Positions 1 to 6,207 of a stretch of DNA of 17,707 bases are shown here, piece by piece; the stretch's first letter is position 1, and every line of letters starts with the position of its first letter. This stretch comes from CAYZPB01 sp964568525. Lineage in GTDB: Bacteria; Bacillota; Bacilli; Tepidibacillales; Tepidibacillaceae. A program made the position numbers and the translations under genes. The DNA lies in contig CAZMPM010000025.1 of the NCBI GenBank assembly GCA_964568525.1, forward strand, positions 1-17,707. Direction: 5' to 3'. A model generated the notes under the pieces. The model was not told the origin of the DNA, did no database searches, and saw nothing but the letters and a program-made list of their open reading frames with translations.

Positions 1-33
1 ATACTCTCTTGACTTGTCTGTCTTCTTGGACAT
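1..33 (-). CDS. 5' end of an unidentified gene running off the left edge
   Basis: On the minus strand an ATG at 33-31 opens a frame of 11 sense codons (MSKKTDKSREY) that runs off the window. A strong ribosome binding site, GGAGG, lies at 41-45 with a 7-base spacer, which is what makes this a credible start. It lies 62 bases downstream of the exonuclease gene on the same strand with no clear terminator between, so the two may be cotranscribed. Eleven residues are too few to identify a family. Confidence 0.6.
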   Translation of the reverse strand, partial: MSKKTDKSREY

Positions 34-95
34 AACTGCACCTCCATTGTTAGTGTTTGCTCAAATTCTCTGTTGGTATATGGTTTGAGTCTTGG

Positions 96-785
96 CTAAG
101 CGAGAAACTGTTCTAATTCGCCAAGCGTTCGAACTCTTCGTTTTTTTAATTCTTTTAGACTGATTTCGAGAATTTTACCAGCAATGACTGCATCACCTAA
201 AGCGTTATGGCGGCCTGCGGCTGAAATTCCCAGTTGTGTGCACATCTCTTCCAACGAACAGTTTGTTAACTGTGGATAGAGTCGAATGATGACCTCACGT
301 GTATCGATACATTGGTGTCCTACTGGGTTGAAACCTTGTTCTGTCAGCGCTTGATTCATAAAAGAAAGATCAAAATTGATGATGTGAGCAGCGAGTAGAC
401 TATTGCCAACCCACTTAAAAAAATCGTGCATTTGCTCAAGAAACGTCGGTTGATCTTCAACCATTTGGTAGTCAATTCCTGTCAAACGCGTAACCACAGA
501 TGGTATGTTTCGCATTGGATTATAAAGTTGATAGTATTTCAAAGTTTCGTCAAGTACACAATCATGCATTTTAACGGCACCTAACGAGATTACGCGATCA
601 TCTTGATGTGGTTTAAACCCTGTTGTTTCAAGATCAAAGATGACAAAATTGATATCGGTAAGAAAACTCTGTTTGGCAATCGTCGCAGGGGATGGGAATA
701 GATAACCCTGATTTCCTGCTGGAGTTCTCGTTTCGAATTGCGATTCATTTTTGCTACGGACCAAATTTGCAAGTACATTTACCAT
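96..785 (-). CDS. DEDDh-family 3'-5' exonuclease (DnaQ/PolC epsilon-like)
   Basis: This 229-residue protein is a DnaQ-like exonuclease that would remove nucleotides from 3' ends in a two-metal reaction. The acidic set is complete: Exo I D51 and E53 in FDLETTG, Exo II D139, Exo III H193 and D198 in RHNALGDA. An LTGID motif sits at 101-105, as in PolC-type proofreading domains. The Exo II segment reads AHIINFD where the family usually has AHNxxFD, so a commonly conserved Asn is Ile here. About 45 residues precede Exo I and match no domain I know. No polymerase, BRCT or GIY-YIG module is attached, so it is a stand-alone repair or RNA-processing exonuclease rather than PolC itself. The ATG at 785 follows AGGAGG with an 8-base spacer. 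It is divergent from the two-component operon and shares its control region. Confidence 0.88.
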   Translation of the reverse strand: MVNVLANLVRSKNESQFETRTPAGNQGYLFPSPATIAKQSFLTDINFVIFDLETTGFKPHQDDRVISLGAVKMHDCVLDETLKYYQLYNPMRNIPSVVTRLTGIDYQMVEDQPTFLEQMHDFFKWVGNSLLAAHIINFDLSFMNQALTEQGFNPVGHQCIDTREVIIRLYPQLTNCSLEEMCTQLGISAAGRHNALGDAVIAGKILEISLKELKKRRVRTLGELEQFLA

Positions 786-817
786 TGCGATATCCTCCTA
801 AACATTCGCCTAAGCTA

Positions 818-846
818 ATTGTAAGCGCAAAGATACCGCCCTAAAA
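818..846 (-). promoter_or_regulatory. Weak candidate promoter for the exonuclease gene
   Basis: On the minus strand TACAAT (818-823, five of six matches to TATAAT) lies 17 bases after a poor -35 hexamer, TTTTAG (841-846). The transcript would start about 25-30 bases before the ATG at 785. The weak -35 together with direct repeats beginning 11 bases further upstream would suit an activator-dependent promoter, but the -35 is poor enough that the call is uncertain. Confidence 0.3.
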
Positions 847-856
847 TAATTTTGCT

Positions 857-906
857 GTGAATGGTTATTTTTGCCTGGTCAATGGTAATTATTTAAGGTA
901 AATGGC
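857..906. promoter_or_regulatory. Three tandem 9-bp direct repeats, probable LytTR-regulator binding sites
   Basis: Three copies of GTNAATGGY lie in the same orientation: GTGAATGGT at 857-865, GTCAATGGT at 878-886 and GTAAATGGC at 898-906. Start-to-start distances are 21 and 20 bp, two helical turns. Read on the minus strand the unit is RCCATTNAC. LytTR-family regulators are known to bind pairs of roughly 9-bp direct repeats with about 21-bp periodicity, and this unit resembles the E. coli YpdB box (GGCATTTCAT). The array lies just upstream of the -35 of the promoter for a kinase-LytTR regulator operon, a normal activator position. A weaker copy, CTCATTGGT (7 of 9), is at 929-937, 31 bp downstream of the third unit. 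The repeats are seen directly; the regulator assignment is inferred. Confidence 0.65.
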
Positions 907-916
907 AGCGCAATAA

Positions 917-945
917 TGCACATTTATTCTCATTGGTGTTATAAT
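917..945 (+). promoter_or_regulatory. Extended -10 promoter for the two-component/CDF/lplA operon
   Basis: A perfect TATAAT at 940-945 is preceded by TGT at 937-939, giving an extended -10 element, with a moderate -35 TGCACA (917-922, 4 of 6) at the ideal 17-bp spacing. Transcription should begin near 952. The ATG at 944 lies inside the -10 box, so it cannot be the start codon of a transcript made from this promoter; the GTG at 968 can. Confidence 0.62.
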
Positions 946-967
946 GAATGGAAATGAGGTGGTAGCT

Positions 968-2098
968 GTGAAACAGGTAATTTACGATAGCAATTTATTA
1001 CTGACTGACCAGACTCGTAGTTCGCTGCGCGAAGGCCTAACTGAAGAGTCTGCATTGTTTATTGCACAGATTGTAAAAGAGATTAGCGCTGTAGCCGCAG
1101 TTGCGATCACGGACACTGAAAAGGTTCTGGCTTTTATTGGTGAGGGTTGTGAGCAACATCCTGTTGGTAAGCCTATTGTCACAGAGGCAACGCGGTTAGC
1201 AATTAAAAATGGCGAAAGTATGATTGTCAGCAGCAAAGAGGGCTTTAATTGTCTTGATCAGTATTGCGAATGTCCACTGGAATCAGCGATAATTATGCCA
1301 ATAATTAAGCGTGACGAAGTTGTTGGTACATTAAAACTTTATGAGACAGAGCATGGCGGTTTGCCTGATTATATAATTCGCCTAGCGTCTGGTTTAGCGC
1401 AGATTATCAGTACACAGCTGGAGATGGTTGATTTAGAGCGACAGGCACAGCTGACTGCAGAGGCGCAGTTAGATGCTTTGCAAGCACAAGTAAATCCGCA
1501 TTTTTTATTTAATGCACTCAATACAGTAAATATGTATATTCTTAAAGACCCGGAATATGCGCGATTTTTGTTAGTTAGACTTTCAACATTATTACGTTAT
1601 CTGTTAGGTAACAGTGGGCGCTTCATCTCATTGCGTGAAGAGATGAAATATATTGATAATTATGTAGTAATTGAGGAAGCACGTTTTATTGGGAAAATTC
1701 GTGTTCTATTTGACATAGATTCTGAGGCGAAAGATTGCAATATTCCCGTTTTTACGATTCAGCCATTGGTTAACAATGCGATTCTTCATGGCGTTTTGCC
1801 GATGGAAGGGCCTGGTGTAATTAAGATTTCAGCACAACGAGTTGCTGATGAGGTAATAATTGCTGTTGAAGATAATGGTGTAGGTATCTCAGAAGAAGAT
1901 ATTGAGAAAATTTATGAACCACGTTATGGAACAGGTTGCGGTGTTGGCATTTCTAATGTTAATGAGCGATTAAAAATATTATATGGAACGGATCATAGTT
2001 TGCGGATTGAGAGGGTAAAGCCGCAAGGGACCAAAGCTTGGTTCAAAGTACCGTATACGCAAGCAGTGGTAGAAGAGCAGGTGACGGAATGCGAATAA
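968..2098 (+). CDS. Soluble LytS-like sensor histidine kinase (GAF, His_kinase, HATPase)
   Basis: I place the start at GTG 968 (376 residues): AGGTGG lies just upstream, and the in-frame ATG at 944 is inside the promoter -10. The N-terminal half resembles the GAF domain of LytS/YpdA/BtsS kinases, with a cysteine cluster CLDQYCECPL where relatives have C-(P)CPL. Then comes the PF06580-type phosphoacceptor helix, QVNPHFLFNALNT, with His178 as the likely phosphorylation site. A GHKL ATPase domain closes the protein: N box QPLVNNAILHG, G1 DNGVG, G2 GTGCGVGISNV. LytS-family kinases normally begin with a 5TM-LYT membrane module; no hydrophobic segment is present here, so this one should be cytoplasmic and sense an internal or redox signal. 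Its stop codon overlaps the regulator start by 10 bases, making the regulator its cognate partner. The signal is unknown. Confidence 0.87.
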   Translation: MKQVIYDSNLLLTDQTRSSLREGLTEESALFIAQIVKEISAVAAVAITDTEKVLAFIGEGCEQHPVGKPIVTEATRLAIKNGESMIVSSKEGFNCLDQYCECPLESAIIMPIIKRDEVVGTLKLYETEHGGLPDYIIRLASGLAQIISTQLEMVDLERQAQLTAEAQLDALQAQVNPHFLFNALNTVNMYILKDPEYARFLLVRLSTLLRYLLGNSGRFISLREEMKYIDNYVVIEEARFIGKIRVLFDIDSEAKDCNIPVFTIQPLVNNAILHGVLPMEGPGVIKISAQRVADEVIIAVEDNGVGISEEDIEKIYEPRYGTGCGVGISNVNERLKILYGTDHSLRIERVKPQGTKAWFKVPYTQAVVEEQVTECE

Positions 2099-2853
2099 GA
2101 ACATTAATTGTTGATGACGAATATCCAGCACGTGAAGAGTTGCGTTTTCTTCTGAGCAAGTACCCTGAAATTGAGGTGGTTGGCGAAGCAACAAATGCTA
2201 CGGAAGCGATTACGCTTATTAGAGCAGTCGACTATCACTTAGTCTTCCTTGATATTAACTTTCCGACAAGCAATGGGATAGAGATTGGAATGGAAATAAA
2301 AAAAGAGGTCAATGCGCCACTTATCATCTACGTTACGGCTCATGAAGACTATGCCTTAAAGGCTTTTGATGTTGATGTGGTTGACTACATTCTTAAACCA
2401 ATTGACAAAAATAAACTGGATCGTGCCATTGAACGCGTGGTCGCCGATTATCGAAAGCGAAACGATGCTGAAACGCCAACTAGTACCGATAGAGAAGAGA
2501 GTTTGCATGATGAAGAGCTGCTAACCCGTTTGACAGCGGAATACAAGGGGAAAATGATACTAGTAGATGTGAAAGATATTATTTATATCTATACTGAAGA
2601 TAATTATGTATTTATCAAAACCTTTGATAAGCAGCTGATTAGTCGCTACACACTAAGTATGCTTGCGGAAAAATTAGATTCCAAAACATTTTTTCGCGCC
2701 CATCGCGGTTATATAGTAAATCTTGATAAGGTGCTGGAGTTAGCCCCATCTTTTCAAGGCACTTATTCATTAGTAGTTGCTGATAAAGAAGAAAGTAAGA
2801 TCCCGGTGAGCCGGAATCAGACTAAGGAATTACGTAAACTTTTATTATTTTAA
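2089..2853 (+). CDS. LytTR-family response regulator
   Basis: This 254-residue regulator has a CheY-like receiver (about 1-120) and a C-terminal LytTR DNA-binding domain (about 145-254). Receiver residues are intact: acidic pair D9-D10, phosphoacceptor D55 in FLDINFP, T83 and K103 in the LKPID motif. The LytTR part carries the family patterns around IIYIYTEDNYVFI and FFRAHRGYIVNL. I use the ATG at 2089, which overlaps the kinase stop and has AGGTG a few bases upstream; the frame is open to 2038, but that would add 17 residues inside kinase coding sequence. The kinase should phosphorylate it, after which LytTR dimers bind spaced direct repeats. The best candidate sites in the window are the repeats at 857-906, implying autoregulation. 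Confidence 0.92.
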   Translation: MRIRTLIVDDEYPAREELRFLLSKYPEIEVVGEATNATEAITLIRAVDYHLVFLDINFPTSNGIEIGMEIKKEVNAPLIIYVTAHEDYALKAFDVDVVDYILKPIDKNKLDRAIERVVADYRKRNDAETPTSTDREESLHDEELLTRLTAEYKGKMILVDVKDIIYIYTEDNYVFIKTFDKQLISRYTLSMLAEKLDSKTFFRAHRGYIVNLDKVLELAPSFQGTYSLVVADKEESKIPVSRNQTKELRKLLLF

Positions 2854-2874
2854 AAACAAGGACGGCGAAACCGC

Positions 2875-3795
2875 ATGGCATTTAATCGAAAAATGAAGTA
2901 TGCATTACTATCAATTATTTCTAATACGTCTTTAATAATAATGAAGGCAGTGACAGGGATTGTAACCGGTTCGGTCAGTATTATTTCTGAGGCAATTCAC
3001 TCAGGGATGGACTTGGTCGCATCGGTTATGGCATTCTTTTCAGTCCGCTACTCCTCTAAACCAGCTGATAAAGACCATCCATATGGACACGGAAAAATCG
3101 AAAATGTAACCGGTTTTCTTGAGGCACTATTAATTTTTGCTGCGTCTATTTTAATTATTAAAAAAGCTGTTGAGAACATTATTAATCCATCTGAAATTAC
3201 TATTACTATTGTTGCGGTTGTTGTGATGCTAATATCGGCGGCAATTAATTTTGTTGTCTCGCGAATTCTTTATAAAGTTGCGCGTGAAGAGGACTCGGTA
3301 GCCATGGAGGGCAATGCTTTACATATAATGACAGATGTATATACTTCTCTTGGCGTTGCTGTTGGTTTACTTTTAATTGTAATAACAGACTTTTACATTC
3401 TTGACTCGATCGTTGCAATTCTTGTAGCGTTGTTTATTATCAAAGAGGCATGGGATTTAAGTGTTAAAGCATTTCGCCCGTTACTAGATGTGCGGTTGAG
3501 TAATGAAGAAGAGGCTGAGGTTATGGAAATTATTGAGCATTATAAAGACTGTTATATTGATGTACACAGCCTTCGTACTCGCAAATCAGGTCCAATCAAA
3601 CATATCGACTTTCATCTGACCGTGGATAGTGAACTAGCGGTGGGTGAGGCACATCAAACTTGTGACATGATAGAGCGAGCTTTAGAAGAGGAAATTGCTA
3701 ATACAAGCGTTACAATTCATATTGAACCATACAATAAAGAGGAGCAATCAGGTAGCCTTGATGGGACACCGAGTAATGTTAAGGAGAAACAATGA
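2875..3795 (+). CDS. Cation diffusion facilitator (FieF/MamM-like divalent metal efflux)
   Basis: A 306-residue CDF protein exporting a divalent metal (Zn, Fe, Mn or similar) by proton antiport. It has about six membrane helices over residues 8-205 and a cytoplasmic ferredoxin-like dimerisation domain after that (near DVHSLRTRKSGPIKHIDFHLTVD). Metal-site residues are visible: H42 and D46 in HSGMD of TM2, H150 and D154 in HIMTD of TM5, and the signature DHPYGHGKIE at 67-76. TM2 starts its site with His rather than the Asp of FieF; metal choice cannot be settled from that. It follows the regulator by 21 bases and overlaps lplA by 4 bases (ATGA), so it belongs to the operon. The Shine-Dalgarno is weak or distant (AAGGA about 12 bases before ATG), suggesting coupling to upstream translation. 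Confidence 0.93.
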   Translation: MAFNRKMKYALLSIISNTSLIIMKAVTGIVTGSVSIISEAIHSGMDLVASVMAFFSVRYSSKPADKDHPYGHGKIENVTGFLEALLIFAASILIIKKAVENIINPSEITITIVAVVVMLISAAINFVVSRILYKVAREEDSVAMEGNALHIMTDVYTSLGVAVGLLLIVITDFYILDSIVAILVALFIIKEAWDLSVKAFRPLLDVRLSNEEEAEVMEIIEHYKDCYIDVHSLRTRKSGPIKHIDFHLTVDSELAVGEAHQTCDMIERALEEEIANTSVTIHIEPYNKEEQSGSLDGTPSNVKEKQ

Positions 3796-4775
3796 AAGTA
3801 ACTTTATTTCAATCAGAAAGCAATAACCCATGGCAGAATTTAGCCTATGAAGAATACCTATTAAACCACCTTTCACCAGAACAGGTGGTTCTTTATCTTT
3901 GGCAAAACGAGCGAACCGTTGTTATTGGTGCCAATCAGAATCCGTTTGGTGAGGTGAATACCGAGAAGCTAGAGGAGGATGGAGGCAGATTAGCGCGTCG
4001 GATGTCTGGTGGCGGTGCAGTTTATCATGATCTTGGCAATCTGAATTTTACTTTTATTGTTCCAAGAAAAGATTATGACTTCAAGCGGCAGATAGGTGTT
4101 ATTATTGCAGCACTAAATAAAATTGGTGTAGTTGCAGAGTTTTCTGGTCGCAATGACATTATCGTTGCTGACAAAAAAATATCCGGCAACGCATTTTATC
4201 ACCGCGGTGAGCGTTCACTTCATCACGGCACAATACTAATGAATACAGATTTTGCGAGAATGGTAGAGTATCTGAATGTTGACAGCGATAAGATCAAAGC
4301 AAAGGGGATCAAATCCATCCGGTCGCGCGTCATTAACTTGCAAGAGGTTGCGAACAATCTGACAATTCAAGCTTTCAGTGAAGCGTTAAGAGGAGCATTT
4401 GTCGATGAGTATTTGGCAGCAGCTGCAGAATATCAGGAACTCGATATTGCTGATTTTGTGCAGCAGGAACTAGTTCAATTGGAAGGGAAATATTCTGCTT
4501 GGGAGTATCGTTATGGTGAATCGCCGGCCTATGCCATTCGGCTGAAACACCGCTTTGACTGGGGTGGTGTTGAACTAGCGTTAGACATTAAACATGGGCG
4601 GATCATTAACATAAAATTATTTTCTGATGCGATGGACCATCAGTTGAGCGCTCGTTGGGAGGAACTACTTTGTGGGCTGGAGCTTGCCCAACTTGATGGG
4701 AAACTTCTTGTGGATCAATCAGAAGACATCCAAATTAAAGCGTGGCTACTTAATGAATTCAGATTAGCGACATAA
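3792..4775 (+). CDS. lplA: Lipoate-protein ligase A
   Basis: This 327-residue enzyme activates free lipoate with ATP and attaches it to lysines of E2 subunits (pyruvate and 2-oxoacid dehydrogenases) or GcvH. Visible motifs are RRMSGGGAVYHD at 69-80 (lipoyl-AMP loop), GRNDI at 119-123 and KKISGNAFY at 128-136, with K129 the expected catalytic lysine. Residues from about 245 form the small C-terminal accessory domain of full-length LplA. The start is fixed by AAGGAG seven bases upstream and the ATGA overlap with the CDF gene. It is the last gene before a strong hairpin. Its presence implies lipoate salvage; no lipoyl synthase, octanoyltransferase or dehydrogenase gene is in view. Confidence 0.93.
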   Translation: MKVTLFQSESNNPWQNLAYEEYLLNHLSPEQVVLYLWQNERTVVIGANQNPFGEVNTEKLEEDGGRLARRMSGGGAVYHDLGNLNFTFIVPRKDYDFKRQIGVIIAALNKIGVVAEFSGRNDIIVADKKISGNAFYHRGERSLHHGTILMNTDFARMVEYLNVDSDKIKAKGIKSIRSRVINLQEVANNLTIQAFSEALRGAFVDEYLAAAAEYQELDIADFVQQELVQLEGKYSAWEYRYGESPAYAIRLKHRFDWGGVELALDIKHGRIINIKLFSDAMDHQLSARWEELLCGLELAQLDGKLLVDQSEDIQIKAWLLNEFRLAT

Positions 4776-4777
4776 GT

Positions 4778-4803
4778 AAAAGAGCATCGGCTGATGCTCT
4801 TTT
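4778..4803. terminator. Bidirectional intrinsic terminator between lplA and the baeRF gene
   Basis: A perfect 11-bp stem, AAAAGAGCATC (4778-4788) and GATGCTCTTTT (4793-4803), with a GGCT loop. The stem ends in T-rich sequence on both strands. It begins 3 bases after the lplA stop and ends 4 bases before the stop of the convergent gene, so it can serve both. Confidence 0.9.
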
Positions 4804-4806
4804 ATT

Positions 4807-5955
4807 TTAGAATTTATAAGTTGCAGCTATGCCCGTGGTTACCGGCATTCGCTCTGACGGAAGGATTATAACTTCACTACCATAACGCATCACTTTCTCA
4901 GCTATATCATCGAGTAAATCGTCAAAACCTGGATTGTTAAGGTCGCCTTTAATTATGTGTCCAGTCTCTAGATTGATTTTACCAGGAATAATTCGATCTG
5001 ATTCAATTAGTACCGCGTCAACACGCTTTTCCCAAGCAGCGCGAGCTACTTGTGCAATATCACCACTCGCCATAAATTTTGCCTGAGCACTCTGGAAAGC
5101 GTCGACAAGCTTAGCAGTTTTCTCCAAATAGACTTGTTCCATCTCCTCCCAGACAATTTCGTTTAGTCTCTCTGGTGTTAAAGCTGTATAGTCCATATTA
5201 ATGCGTTTTTTAAGTAAATAAAGGTTATTGCTAATATTCTGAAATATTGAGTGATACTCATCTAATGCTACAAGCAATAGAGGTAATCCTGATGGCTTTG
5301 ACACTTCATCATATACAAATTTATCAACTTGACGGAAGAATTTTTCAACAATCTTGTCTTGGACATCTTTTTTCCCGTCGTGACCATGATATGCACCAAC
5401 ACCACTTGGTCCGGCGTACGTACCAGACGTAAAGTATTTCTCATAATATTCTGTACCAAGAAAATCTTCAATTGTAGTTGGTGTTCCCTCGGCAAGATGG
5501 ATTTTAGCTAATCCGTAGCGGTCACCTTCATATAATGTAAACTGATTACGGTTTAAACCTAAAACCTGATATCGGTCAGCAGATTGGAAAATTCTAATTA
5601 GAGGTTTGATGTGGAAGCTATCAGCAACGACAGCCAGTTCTTGCACTGGGCGCTGTAAGATATACATAATCCCGCCATCTCTATTTGCAAGAATTGCTAG
5701 CCCGTCATGTGCATGCTCCCAGAAAGGTTTGTTATTTGCCAACTCATAAAACGATTGCATCATCGGCTCGATTTCCCGCTTACTGTAGACTTGTTTCAGC
5801 GACTCCTCGATTGTTCTTACCAAATTTTTGTATACAATCGGGTCTTGCTGGTTTCCCGGGCTATAACGATGTGTCGGCTGGTACAATGAGATAAATGGTC
5901 CTACCTGCGTTTTTAAGAATTCATTTGGGAAATTATTAACAATCATAAATGGCAT
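4807..5955 (-). CDS. baeRF-family protein (bacterial archaeo-eukaryotic release factor relative)
   Basis: A 382-residue protein with the three-part layout of bacterial eRF1/Pelota relatives (baeRF, probably the family 6/7 group). The N-terminal domain has the conserved GPFISLYQPTHR at 19-30. The middle domain carries a glycine/histidine-rich loop at about 178-195 (GPSGVGAYHGHDG) in the place where eRF1 has its GGQ loop; there is no GGQ. The C-terminal third, ending in a segment like MPVTTGIAATYKF, matches the L7Ae/eRF1-3-like domain. The family is thought to act at ribosomes, in rescue or tRNA release, but no function is established for this subgroup. ATG 5955 follows AAGGAG with good spacing. 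It is monocistronic, with its own promoter and a shared terminator. The family call rests on motif recognition; function is open. Confidence 0.72.
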   Translation of the reverse strand: MPFMIVNNFPNEFLKTQVGPFISLYQPTHRYSPGNQQDPIVYKNLVRTIEESLKQVYSKREIEPMMQSFYELANNKPFWEHAHDGLAILANRDGGIMYILQRPVQELAVVADSFHIKPLIRIFQSADRYQVLGLNRNQFTLYEGDRYGLAKIHLAEGTPTTIEDFLGTEYYEKYFTSGTYAGPSGVGAYHGHDGKKDVQDKIVEKFFRQVDKFVYDEVSKPSGLPLLLVALDEYHSIFQNISNNLYLLKKRINMDYTALTPERLNEIVWEEMEQVYLEKTAKLVDAFQSAQAKFMASGDIAQVARAAWEKRVDAVLIESDRIIPGKINLETGHIIKGDLNNPGFDDLLDDIAEKVMRYGSEVIILPSERMPVTTGIAATYKF

Positions 5956-6013
5956 ATAGCTCTCTCCTTTCGTGCGCCTATTTAGGACAATACGAATTTA
6001 GCGCTTATGTCGT

Positions 6014-6048
6014 ATTATAATTATATCAAAAGAGAGAACATTATCCAA
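6014..6048 (-). promoter_or_regulatory. Promoter of the baeRF gene with twin TATAAT boxes
   Basis: On the minus strand two TATAAT hexamers are directly abutted (6020-6025 then 6014-6019). The upstream one has the extended -10 TGA before it and lies 17 bp from a weak -35, TTGGAT (6043-6048). The transcript would start roughly 50-60 bases before the ATG at 5955. The rest of 5956-6207 is AT-rich intergenic DNA shared with the divergent MMPL gene. Confidence 0.55.
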
Positions 6049-6120
6049 ATAATGTAGTCTAAATATATATGGCCGTTATATTGTAGTTGTTAGAAATTAT
6101 TAAAATATTGACTAAATACC

Positions 6121-6150
6121 GGGACAAGCGACCAAGTTTTGTGATACATT
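6121..6150 (+). promoter_or_regulatory. Candidate promoter of the MMPL operon
   Basis: GGGACA (6121-6126, 4 of 6) and TACATT (6145-6150, 4 of 6) are separated by 18 bp, with TGA before the -10 making an extended element. This would leave an approximately 50-base leader before the ATG at 6208. Both hexamers are imperfect. No TetR-type palindrome, common at regulated MMPL genes, is obvious here. Confidence 0.35.
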
Positions 6151-6207
6151 AGTAATTACACCTATCGAAGTAAAAAAATTAAATTTTATATAAATGACGG
6201 GGGAAGT

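Noticed and set aside
54..90. CTCAAA / TTTGAG inverted repeat (minus strand) between the exonuclease gene and the left-edge partial gene
   Set aside because: Six-base stem with a long loop and no T tract; too weak for a terminator.
944..952. Another near match (ATGAATGGA) to the repeat unit
   Set aside because: Overlaps the -10 box and is out of phase with the array; probably chance.
6100..6136. TTGACT at 6108-6113 as the -35 of an MMPL promoter
   Set aside because: Nothing resembling a -10 lies 16-18 bp downstream (ACCAAG).
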